In this document: in pieces, positions 1 to 4,966 of the stretch
Position numbering within the stretch: the first letter of the stretch is position 1
Layout of the letters: each line of letters starts with the position of its first letter
Source: DASYAN01 sp036501345
GTDB lineage: Bacteria; Chloroflexota; Ktedonobacteria; Ktedonobacterales; Ktedonobacteraceae
DNA: 12,383 nt
Direction of reading: 5' to 3'
Assembly: GCA_036501345.1 (NCBI GenBank)
Contig: DASYAN010000031.1
Location: 1-12,383, forward strand
The notes under the pieces: model-generated
Told to the model about the DNA's origin: nothing
What the model saw: the letters and a program-made list of their open reading frames with translations, nothing else
Databases searched by the model: none
Program-made: the position numbers and the translations under genes

Positions 1-26
1 GTTAAAGATGATGAATGGTGCTATTT

Positions 27-57
27 TTGAACTCGGCATAGACTTGTATGATATACT
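27..57 (+). promoter_or_regulatory. Possible extended -10 promoter for scpB
   Basis: TATACT at 52-57 is preceded by TGA at 49-51 (extended -10 pattern). A weak TTGAAC at 27-32 lies 19 bases upstream. The expected transcript start, around 64, would leave only about 4 bases before ATG 68. That would be a nearly leaderless message and would explain the missing ribosome site. The case is weak, because scpB may also be read from an upstream scpA promoter. Confidence 0.3.
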
Positions 58-67
58 TATCCCCACA

Positions 68-721
68 ATGGAACAAAACGTACTGGATATCCAATTACCA
101 ATCTCAATTGCCGATCGGCAGCTTGGAGCAGCGATTGAAAGCCTTCTTTTCGTCTCGGGGCGCCCTTTAGAGCGGACTGAACTGCGTAAGCTGCTTGATG
201 TTGATGATCAGCGCTTGAGCAATGCTCTGCGTGCTCTGAAGCAGGATCTAGATAGCCAAGGGCGAGGTATCCGCCTGCAGACCCTGGGTGAGAAGGTACA
301 ATTAGTGACTGCACCGGAGAATGCACGCTATGTTGCGGCCCTGCTTGGCCTGCCTATAACGGCCAAACTGACACCTGCGGCTCTGGAGACGCTCGCTGTG
401 ATTGCTTACCGCCAACCGCTTACACGTAGCCAGATTGAGGCTATTCGTGGTGTGAACAGCGATCGAGCCCTGGCCAGTTTACTCCAGCATGGCCTGGTTG
501 CCGAAGTCGGGCGTGCCCAAACGATCGGACGTCCTGCGCTCTTTGCCACGGCAGCGGAGTTTCTCCAACAATTCGGTCTGACATCCCTAGATCAACTACC
601 CGGCATTCCTCTCGGAGAACAATCAGCTGGCACCGAGCCATCCACACAGGCGCCAAATGGTACAGAGGCTATATCGCCCGTAGCCTTGGCAACACATGCA
701 GATCATTCAGAGGAACGCTAA
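68..721 (+). CDS. scpB: Segregation and condensation protein B (ScpB)
   Basis: ScpB is the kleisin-associated winged-helix subunit of the SMC-ScpA-ScpB complex, which compacts and segregates the chromosome. The family is recognised from AAIESLLFVSGRPLE near the N terminus, LTPAALETLAVIAYRQPLTRSQIEAIRGV in two halves around the middle, and GRPALFATAAEFLQQFGL near the end, matching the two winged-helix domains. The tail after about residue 185 is low complexity (Gln, Thr, Ala), as is common in the family. I place the start at ATG 68 (217 aa): it leaves about ten more N-terminal residues than I recall for B. subtilis ScpB. An in-frame ATG at 8 would add 20 residues. Neither has a convincing Shine-Dalgarno. 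The gene is 3 bases from nfo, so the two probably share a transcript. scpA is probably just off the left edge, but that is inference. Confidence 0.93.
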   Translation: MEQNVLDIQLPISIADRQLGAAIESLLFVSGRPLERTELRKLLDVDDQRLSNALRALKQDLDSQGRGIRLQTLGEKVQLVTAPENARYVAALLGLPITAKLTPAALETLAVIAYRQPLTRSQIEAIRGVNSDRALASLLQHGLVAEVGRAQTIGRPALFATAAEFLQQFGLTSLDQLPGIPLGEQSAGTEPSTQAPNGTEAISPVALATHADHSEER

Positions 722-724
722 GCT

Positions 725-1678
725 ATGCGCGTCGGTCGCCACATGCCCACACATTCCAAAATGGTCAAAGCAGCAGAAATTGCTCGACAGATTGGCTGTG
801 AGGCAATTCAGATTTTTGCTAGTAATCCGACAGGCTGGCGTCCACCTGCTGATGATGATAAAGGCTGTGCTGCTTTTGCACAGGCTGCACGTGCATGCGA
901 GCTTGATCCCGTGGTCATTCATGCACCTTATCTGATCAATCTTGGCACGATGGATGACACTATCTGGCATAAATCAATCTCTTTGCTGACCTGGACGATG
1001 CAACGCGGAGCACTGCTTGGAGCAAAATACGTGGTTTTCCATACTGGTAGTCATCGTGGAGCAGGTGTGGCTGTTGGGCTGGTTCGCGTCGCCCAGGGTA
1101 TCGAGAAAATCTTACACGAAGTATCTCTCACCTCCACGGACGCGATACCCGGAGGGCACACGGTAAATCGGGTCCCTACCTTCTCGCCCGATAAATCGGG
1201 TGGTGAGATGCATTCCCAAGTTATGCTCCTCTTAGAAAATGACGTAGGTGCAGGCAACTCGCTTGGTCATAGCTTCGAGCAGCTTGCCGCAATACTCGTT
1301 CAACTCCCTCAATATCAGGATCGTCTGGGCATTTGTATTGATACCGCTCACCTATGGGGAGCGGGCTATGATATTTCCAGTGGCGATTCTACCCTGCAAG
1401 TGCTACAAAATTGTGAGGATACCTTTGGCTTGGCCCGCCTCAAGGTCATCCACCTCAACGATACCGCCATGGCTCTGGGCAGCCATCGTGATGTTCACAA
1501 GCGCCTTGGCGAAGGCATTATTGGCTTGGAGGGATTGCAAACGTTATTACGCGATCCCCGCCTAGACCATGTAGCCGTGTTAATGGAAACCCCAATCAAA
1601 ACTGATGAACATAACAAAGAAGACTGGACCCATGATACGGGCCAGTTTCTCACAGCTAAGGCGCTGATAGGGCGTTGA
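725..1678 (+). CDS. nfo: Endonuclease IV (AP endonuclease family 2) carrying an internal repeat insert
   Basis: Endonuclease IV cuts DNA 5' of abasic sites in base excision repair, using a three-zinc centre in a TIM barrel. The nine expected metal ligands are all visible: His66, His106, Glu171, Asp206, His209, His243, Asp256, His258 and Glu288 (from the VIHAPY, FHTGS, LLEND, CIDTAH, VIHLND, SHRDVH and METP motifs). Spacing from the second His to the first Glu is 65 residues here, against 36 in E. coli Nfo (His109 to Glu145). This implies an insert of about 29 residues, roughly residues 136-164. It explains the total of 317 aa, where about 280 is usual. The insert coincides with a copy of a dispersed DNA repeat (see 1138-1201). 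The ATG has an AGAGGA site 10 bases upstream. With all ligands intact the enzyme may still work; this is not shown. It is co-oriented with scpB, 3 bases after its stop. Confidence 0.93.
   Translation: MRVGRHMPTHSKMVKAAEIARQIGCEAIQIFASNPTGWRPPADDDKGCAAFAQAARACELDPVVIHAPYLINLGTMDDTIWHKSISLLTWTMQRGALLGAKYVVFHTGSHRGAGVAVGLVRVAQGIEKILHEVSLTSTDAIPGGHTVNRVPTFSPDKSGGEMHSQVMLLLENDVGAGNSLGHSFEQLAAILVQLPQYQDRLGICIDTAHLWGAGYDISSGDSTLQVLQNCEDTFGLARLKVIHLNDTAMALGSHRDVHKRLGEGIIGLEGLQTLLRDPRLDHVAVLMETPIKTDEHNKEDWTHDTGQFLTAKALIGR
1138..1201. repeat. Dispersed palindromic repeat copy inside nfo (R1)
   Basis: Bases 1138-1179 match 6051-6092 at 37 of 42 positions without gaps, although the first is in nfo and the second is intergenic. 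The copy contains ACCCG (1147-1151) facing CGGGT (1169-1173), and a perfect hairpin CCCGAT-AA-ATCGGG at 1187-1200. TAAATCGGGT also occurs twice (1164-1173, 1192-1201). On the opposite strand the element begins GTAGGGACCCG and ends CGCGTCC, words shared with the repeat block at 1857-1879. It is read through in frame by nfo. Confidence 0.85.
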
Positions 1679-1773
1679 AGACCTCTCACAGGTGTATCCT
1701 CACATGACTCTCTCTTCGATGATGGAATGACTTTTTATCCACCACAGCCATGAAATCGAACCGTGATGCCAAT

Positions 1774-1990
1774 GATGTTTGACTTTTTCATCCGGCTACT
1801 TATAAGCAGGACAGCGCTAGCGTCCTGCGCCCGCTTCAGCGGGCCATATACTGTGGTAGGGACCCGCTTCAGCGCGTCCGTTGTTCCCTACCATACATCG
1901 CCGCCTTCATTTATCAAACATCATCAGCGCGTCCGTTGCGCCCCTACACACATTGCCAGATTAATTTGTCAAAAACCATTAGCATCGCAT
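1774..1990. repeat. Composite palindromic repeat block after nfo (R2)
   Basis: This block has three consecutive stem-loops: CAGGAC/GTCCTG (1807-1827), GCCCGCT-TC-AGCGGGC (1829-1844), and TGGTAGGGA/TCCCTACCA (1854-1862 with 1885-1893). TCAGCGCGTCCGTTG is repeated exactly at 1869-1883 and 1924-1938. TGATGTTTGA (1773-1782) recurs inverted at 1914-1923. The word at 1774-1796 matches 8240-8262 at 22 of 23 bases, and 1807-1836 resembles 8208-8237. No protein gene is convincing here; any ORF across the block simply translates the repeats. It may also end nfo transcription, since no other strong terminator lies near the nfo stop. Confidence 0.8.
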
Positions 1991-1992
1991 TA

Positions 1993-2046
1993 TTGATTGC
2001 CTTGGGTGCTTATTAGTTTTCCGAGCAATCAAAAGAGCTTTTTCTC
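1993..2046 (+). terminator. Long-loop hairpin followed by a T-run
   Basis: TTGATTGC (1993-2000) and GCAATCAA (2025-2032) pair perfectly over 8 bp with a 24-base loop. A T5 run follows six bases later. The loop and spacer are long for a classical rho-independent terminator, so this is only a possible stop for transcripts coming from nfo. Confidence 0.3.
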
Positions 2047-2301
2047 TCACCTGTTTTCTGATCTAAGTATAGTCAGGAGAAACGCTTTTCTCCAATGACA
2101 GGCCTCTGACTGCTCAGTGACAACTTTGTGACAACTCGACCCTTGGGCAAAACAAGGTTGTCCGATGATGCCTCCGAAAAGCAGCTATTTTAGCGATCTG
2201 CTTACGATCTGCGTCATATGCGAGAGTGTTGTGGATTGTTAGTCCAAAAAACTGTAAAAAGAGACTTTTTCCCTCGCGAGAGAAATACGTTCTAAAAAAC
2301 C
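2047..2301. other. Gene-free stretch with several short symmetric motifs
   Basis: No coding region is convincing. Visible are a perfect 7-bp hairpin with a 4-base loop (GGAGAAA 2076-2082, TTTCTCC 2087-2093) without a following T-run, and a direct repeat GTGACAACT at 2117-2125 and 2128-2136 (11-base period). An 18-base near-palindrome at 2268-2285, centred on CTCGCGAG, ends 16 bases upstream of the -35 box of the next gene. These could be regulator sites for that gene; no regulator is identified. Confidence 0.4.
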
Positions 2302-2329
2302 TTGACTAGAAATATTGTTCTGCTATACT
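2302..2329 (+). promoter_or_regulatory. Sigma70-type promoter with extended -10
   Basis: TTGACT (2302-2307) and TATACT (2324-2329) are 16 bases apart, with TGC at 2321-2323 giving an extended -10. The predicted start near 2336 gives a leader of about 46 bases before ATG 2382. GTTCTAA occurs on both sides of it (2289-2295 and 2344-2350). Confidence 0.75.
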
Positions 2330-2381
2330 GTTATAGAAAATAAGTTCTAATCATTTGGTAACTAGTAAGGAGGAACAGGAG

Positions 2382-3050
2382 ATGGGAACAATTCAGAGAC
2401 GGTCGCAGCCTATCCACAGCGATGTTGATGATGACGACACGCTTTATGATACCCGCATGCCTAGTAGCACACGCCGCTACAGATCTTTTGATACGCTGGA
2501 TGATCCAAGATTGCAAAAGGGAAACTTGATGCAGCGGCGTGCCAGTCGCACTACACAACATACGCCAGCAATGGTCTCTAACGCAGTGGCGCCTTCCCCG
2601 CCAGATACACAGCAAGGACATCTGGCAGTGAGCAAGCGCTTACCCTTAGTGACACTGCTGATCGGCATGATCATTACTATCTTACTATTGATGGCCATCA
2701 ATGCGCTTGCATCCTGGTGGCAAGAGTATCAGGATAATCTGCACTATGGCTATCCGCGCACATCGCAGCTCGACGCAGTTGTTGGCCATGGCGACAGTCA
2801 GCAAGATCCCACTCACTTTATCTTCCTCAATTTGCGTGGGCACATCGAGATCATCGAAATTCCGGGTGGGGATGCCTCACGTGCACGTATCTTCAATGGC
2901 CCCACCCTCTTTGGCGATGGGCGCGACCTTACTCCTGTGACGGGTGAAATTCGCAATGAAGCCGGACGGCATGACCTGATCGTGCATATCCAGAATCAAC
3001 AGATAGTGTTCGTCAATGACGGGACAACTTTCCATCCGCAGCAATCATGA
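2382..3050 (+). CDS. Single-pass membrane protein of unknown function
   Basis: I do not recognise this 222-aa protein. Residues 1-87 are polar and low complexity, with an acidic Asp run near residue 15 and scattered Arg, so probably a disordered cytoplasmic tail. Residues about 88-112 form one strong transmembrane helix (LVTLLIGMIITILLLMAINA). Residues 113-222 look like a compact, probably beta-rich domain outside the cell, with HFIFLNLRGHIEIIEIPGG and HDLIVHIQNQQIVFVNDG as strand-like stretches. There is no signal peptidase site and no cysteine pair. The start is set by AAGGAGG at 2367-2373, 8 bases before ATG 2382; a longer TTG-initiated reading from 2355 would run through that site and is unlikely. 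It has its own promoter and no partner gene nearby. A receptor, anchor or regulator role cannot be told from sequence. Confidence 0.8.
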   Translation: MGTIQRRSQPIHSDVDDDDTLYDTRMPSSTRRYRSFDTLDDPRLQKGNLMQRRASRTTQHTPAMVSNAVAPSPPDTQQGHLAVSKRLPLVTLLIGMIITILLLMAINALASWWQEYQDNLHYGYPRTSQLDAVVGHGDSQQDPTHFIFLNLRGHIEIIEIPGGDASRARIFNGPTLFGDGRDLTPVTGEIRNEAGRHDLIVHIQNQQIVFVNDGTTFHPQQS

Positions 3051-3130
3051 TCATTCTTACGTCGAGGATCTAGAAGTGAGAAGCGGAAAATGAAGTGTTG
3101 ATTGAGGTATAATTCTCTAAAAATGGAAAA

Positions 3131-3147
3131 CCCCCATGGTTAGGGGG
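3131..3147. terminator. Short GC hairpin downstream of the membrane protein gene
   Basis: CCCCC (3131-3135) and GGGGG (3143-3147) enclose a 7-base loop, with A-runs on both flanks. No T-run follows on the + strand; on the - strand TTTTCC follows the hairpin. It may stop or slow transcription in the convergent gap between the membrane protein and the glutamine amidotransferase pseudogene. Confidence 0.45.
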
Positions 3148-3172
3148 AAAATAGCCTATCTAGATTTCTCTA

Positions 3173-3255
3173 AGGGACTCCAAAACAATTAATCATCCCA
3201 GGACGTTAACAAACTATCCAGTCCAAGTGGGACAATTAAAACTTTGAGAGTCCCT
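3173..3255. repeat. Nested 83-base inverted repeat
   Basis: The outer arms AGGGACTC (3173-3180) and GAGTCCCT (3248-3255) pair fully and continue with CAAA/TTTG past one bulged A. TTAAT (3189-3193) then pairs with ATTAA (3235-3239), TCCCA (3196-3200) with TGGGA (3228-3232), and GGAC (3201-3204) with GTCC (3221-3224). This leaves a 16-base loop that contains GTTAAC. In total about 26 base pairs in one rod. It lies between convergent transcripts. It could be a bidirectional terminator, a MITE-like remnant or a small structured RNA; no T-run or clear target-site duplication decides this. Confidence 0.6.
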
Positions 3256-3309
3256 AACAGTCCACCTATACGATCGGATCTTCGGCTTCTTTATGCCTCC
3301 TCGTCCCTA

Positions 3310-4001
3310 CTAAATCAACTCGCTAATGCTGAGAAAATTCTCGATCATCTTATGAGTATGTGCGTGATATGGAGAGAAATGGCTGCTGCATTCTTTTTCT
3401 ATTGTTGCAGCTATATCCCTATCTAGATCTTCATGGTAGAGATTGAGCCAGGCATCAAGTATTGGCGGTGTGACTTCAATATGATATTGCACTCCATAAG
3501 CACGACGACCATAGCGAAAAGCCTGATTTTTTGTATGCTCGTTAGTTGCCAGGAGAACTGCCCCTGATGGCAGATCGAAGGTATCTCTATGCCAGTGAAA
3601 CACCTTTTGAAAGCCAGGTAACCCTTCATGAAGAGAATCGCTTTTTCCTTCTGGAGTAAAAGGCACATCAAAGAAACCAATTTCTGACAGCGGAAGCATC
3701 TTTATAGGTGCACCAAGCGTGCTTGCGAGCACTTGGCTACCAAGGCAGATGCCAAGAAATGGAATATCTTGTTCTACGGCTTGGCGAATCAGGGCTTTTT
3801 CTGGAGCGAGGTAGGGATATAGGTCGCTCTCGTAGAGATGCTCCCACCAAAGGCGAAAATAGCTGCGTAGACACTTGGGTCGGGAAGCATATCTTCTGGA
3901 ACGTGTACCACGTCATCGGCGATATTGTATTCTTTCAGAATGTTGCCAATATATCCTTTGTGGCACTCCCAGTCGTGCTGGAGAATGAGCACTCGCCTCA
4001 T
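3310..4001 (-). pseudogene. Frameshifted class I glutamine amidotransferase (GMP-synthase-like GATase)
   Basis: The family hydrolyses glutamine and passes ammonia to an acceptor; stand-alone members are often annotated as type 1 glutamine amidotransferases. Two parts lie in different frames. The first, from ATG 3999-4001, reads MRRVLILQHDWECHKGYIG and ends in the family's GG box (FGGSIS). The second resumes at YESDLYPYLAPEKAL, with the nucleophile motif GICLGSQ (codons near 3740-3756) and the His-Glu pair YHIEV further on. The frame change falls at 3835-3840; adding one base would give one 230-aa protein of normal length with the whole Cys-His-Glu triad. The start was chosen because MRRVLIL is the usual family beginning and AAAGGA lies about 11 bases upstream; an in-frame ATG at 4118 gives an unlikely polar extension. 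This is either a recent pseudogene or a sequencing error. Confidence 0.82.
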
Positions 4002-4028
4002 GTTCTTGCATATCCTTTCGCCGTTTCG

Positions 4029-4059
4029 TAGCTCAGATAAACAGAGCGTTTCTGAGCTA
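4029..4059 (-). promoter_or_regulatory. Hairpin in the leader of the GATase gene
   Basis: TAGCTCAGA (4029-4037) and TCTGAGCTA (4051-4059) pair perfectly, and AAC/GTT continues the stem after a 2-base bulge. The hairpin sits 27 bases upstream of ATG 4001 and just before its ribosome site, so it may affect translation or message stability. No T-run follows. Confidence 0.4.
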
Positions 4060-4138
4060 AAGGACGCATGAAAATACTTCTTCTTTTTCTCTTTTATCTC
4101 ATTCATCTCATTCATCAATAAAAGCCTAGCCTATATAA

Positions 4139-4168
4139 AGAGTAGCGAATCTTATGTTTATCTGTCAA
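4139..4168 (-). promoter_or_regulatory. Possible promoter of the GATase gene
   Basis: On the - strand TTGACA (4163-4168) is followed after 18 bases by TACTCT (4139-4144). The -35 is perfect and the -10 is weak. The leader would be about 130 bases and would include the hairpin at 4029-4059. Confidence 0.4.
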
Positions 4169-4325
4169 TGGTAAAAAGATACATAATGGTTTTTCGAAAG
4201 TCAAAGCGTAATAAGCAGCAAGTGAAAGGCCTCCCCAAATGTATGACCCCAAGCTTTCTGAGAACGGTTGCGATTTTCTGATCTTGCCCTTAACTTATAC
4301 TTTTGCTGTCAAGATTACTGTGAAG

Positions 4326-4372
4326 CCAAAACAAAAGCGTACGAAACGCCTTGTAAGCTAGTTTCGTACGCT
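4326..4372 (-). terminator. Rho-independent terminator of the tRNA unit
   Basis: AGCGTACGAAAC (4336-4347) and GTTTCGTACGCT (4361-4372) form a perfect 12-bp stem with a 13-base loop. On the - strand the stem is followed by TTTTGTTTTGG. It begins 4 bases after the CCA end of the downstream tRNA gene, as expected for the end of this transcript. Confidence 0.85.
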
Positions 4373-4375
4373 GCT

Positions 4376-4451
4376 TGGTAGCGGGAGTAAGATTTGAACT
4401 TACGGCCTCCGGGTTATGAGCCCGACGAGCTAACCACTGCTCTATCCCGCG
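4376..4451 (-). tRNA. Initiator tRNA-fMet (CAU), copy 1, CCA encoded
   Basis: A complete 76-base cloverleaf with anticodon CAT and genome-encoded CCA. Initiator features are visible: no Watson-Crick pair at 1-72 (C1 opposite U72), an A11-U24 pair in the D stem, and three G-C pairs next to the anticodon loop (GGG CTCATAA CCC). Bacterial initiators that I recall carry C1-A72, so U72 is a variant, but it should still leave the end open for formylation. The T loop reads TTCAAAT. It differs from copy 2 at positions 47 and 57 only. It is the downstream gene of a two-tRNA transcript. Confidence 0.95.
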
Positions 4452-4476
4452 TCAAAAAAGATGAAAAGGATTGTCT

Positions 4477-4552
4477 TGGTAGCGGGAGTAAGATTCGAAC
4501 TTACGACCTCCGGGTTATGAGCCCGACGAGCTAACCACTGCTCTATCCCGCG
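4477..4552 (-). tRNA. Initiator tRNA-fMet (CAU), copy 2, CCA encoded
   Basis: The promoter-proximal copy of the tandem pair, 76 bases, anticodon CAT, with the same initiator hallmarks (C1 opposite U72, A11-U24, three G-C pairs in the anticodon stem). The T loop is TTCGAAT, and position 47 is T. A 25-base A-rich spacer (4452-4476) separates it from copy 1, and the two were clearly produced by local duplication. Confidence 0.95.
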
Positions 4553-4564
4553 CTGACGTTGTAT

Positions 4565-4593
4565 ACAATACAACAAAGTTAGCATCTTGTCAA
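4565..4593 (-). promoter_or_regulatory. Promoter of the tRNA-fMet pair
   Basis: On the - strand a perfect TTGACA (4588-4593) lies 17 bases before TATTGT (4565-4570). The predicted start is about 4558, only some six bases upstream of the first tRNA. TTGTATACAA (4559-4568), a perfect palindrome, overlaps the -10 and start region. Confidence 0.85.
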
Positions 4594-4640
4594 GATCTTT
4601 TGGATTTTCGTCTCAGTGAACAAATAGCCAAGAATAATGG

Positions 4641-4680
4641 CACGTGTGCATTGACAAGAACACGTGTCTTCTAGTATCCT
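4641..4680 (+). promoter_or_regulatory. Promoter of the rsgA leader, with tandem CACGTGT sites
   Basis: A perfect TTGACA at 4651-4656 is followed after 18 bases by TATCCT (4675-4680); TAGTAT at 4672-4677 is an alternative with a short 15-base spacer. CACGTGT occurs at 4641-4647 and 4661-4667, 20 bases apart (about two helical turns). One copy lies just upstream of the -35 and the other in the spacer, as ACACGTGT. This arrangement suggests an operator; no cognate regulator is visible. Confidence 0.6.
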
Positions 4681-4739
4681 CTTATCAAGAATACTGTTTA
4701 TTCAAATTCTGGCTCGTCCAGTTAAGGAGGTGCAGTCTT

Positions 4740-4871
4740 ATGGCCAAATCTCTATTTACATCGGTTGTGCCTGCATGCACCTTGTCTACCTATCCTGAGG
4801 GGAAAAGGCGTCAGACCTTTGCCTCCGCGCTATGGCACGTGAAGACGGGTCCAATGTACACTAAACGGTAA
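4740..4871 (+). CDS. Small 43-aa ORF in the rsgA leader
   Basis: This ORF is preceded by a near-perfect ribosome site, AAGGAGG at 4724-4730, 9 bases before ATG 4740. The peptide starts MAKSLFTSVVPACTL and ends WHVKTGPMYTKR. It is basic (about seven Lys/Arg to one Glu), has no transmembrane helix and matches no family I know. It sits between a promoter (4651-4680) and a terminator (4894-4942), directly ahead of rsgA. It could be a leader peptide controlling rsgA or a free-standing small protein. The ribosome site can pair partly with its own coding region (AGGTGCA 4728-4734 with TGCACCT 4776-4782). The site argues strongly for translation; the role is inference. Confidence 0.55.
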   Translation: MAKSLFTSVVPACTLSTYPEGKRRQTFASALWHVKTGPMYTKR

Positions 4872-4884
4872 TGTGTGGACTTGC

Positions 4885-4958
4885 TCCCTCCGGCACGGTA
4901 GACATCAACGTAAAAATGAGTTGAGCAAACCGTGTTTTTTTTATTCTCTGTGGAGGGA
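4885..4958 (+). promoter_or_regulatory. Structured rsgA leader: terminator plus Shine-Dalgarno masking tract
   Basis: CACGGT (4894-4899) pairs with ACCGTG (4929-4934), with an inner stem TCAAC/GTTGA (4905-4909, 4920-4924), and T8 follows at 4935-4942. That is a sound intrinsic terminator. Just outside it, TCCCTCC (4885-4891) is perfectly complementary to GGAGGGA (4952-4958), the rsgA ribosome site. Only 9 bases separate the T-run from that site, leaving no room for a separate rsgA promoter. rsgA expression therefore seems to need read-through. A GGTTGTGCC-type stretch in the leader ORF could pair with the left terminator arm as an antiterminator, but with several G-U pairs. Confidence 0.6.
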
Positions 4959-4966
4959 ACACTACC

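Noticed and set aside
1763..1996. 77-codon + strand reading over the repeat block
   Set aside because: It has no ribosome site and only translates palindromic repeat modules; no protein family signal.
3244..3426. 60-codon + strand reading
   Set aside because: Starts inside the nested inverted repeat and overlaps the amidotransferase gene on the other strand; no ribosome site.
4096..4115. ATCTCATTC tandem repeat as a CRISPR-like or coding signal
   Set aside because: Only two 9-base units; the - strand reading through it (Met-Asn-Glu repeats) extends the amidotransferase beyond its normal start.
4700..4966. T-box or known riboswitch upstream of rsgA
   Set aside because: No T-box tail motif (AGGGTGGAACCGCG-type) and no class I can recognise; kept only as an attenuator-like leader.
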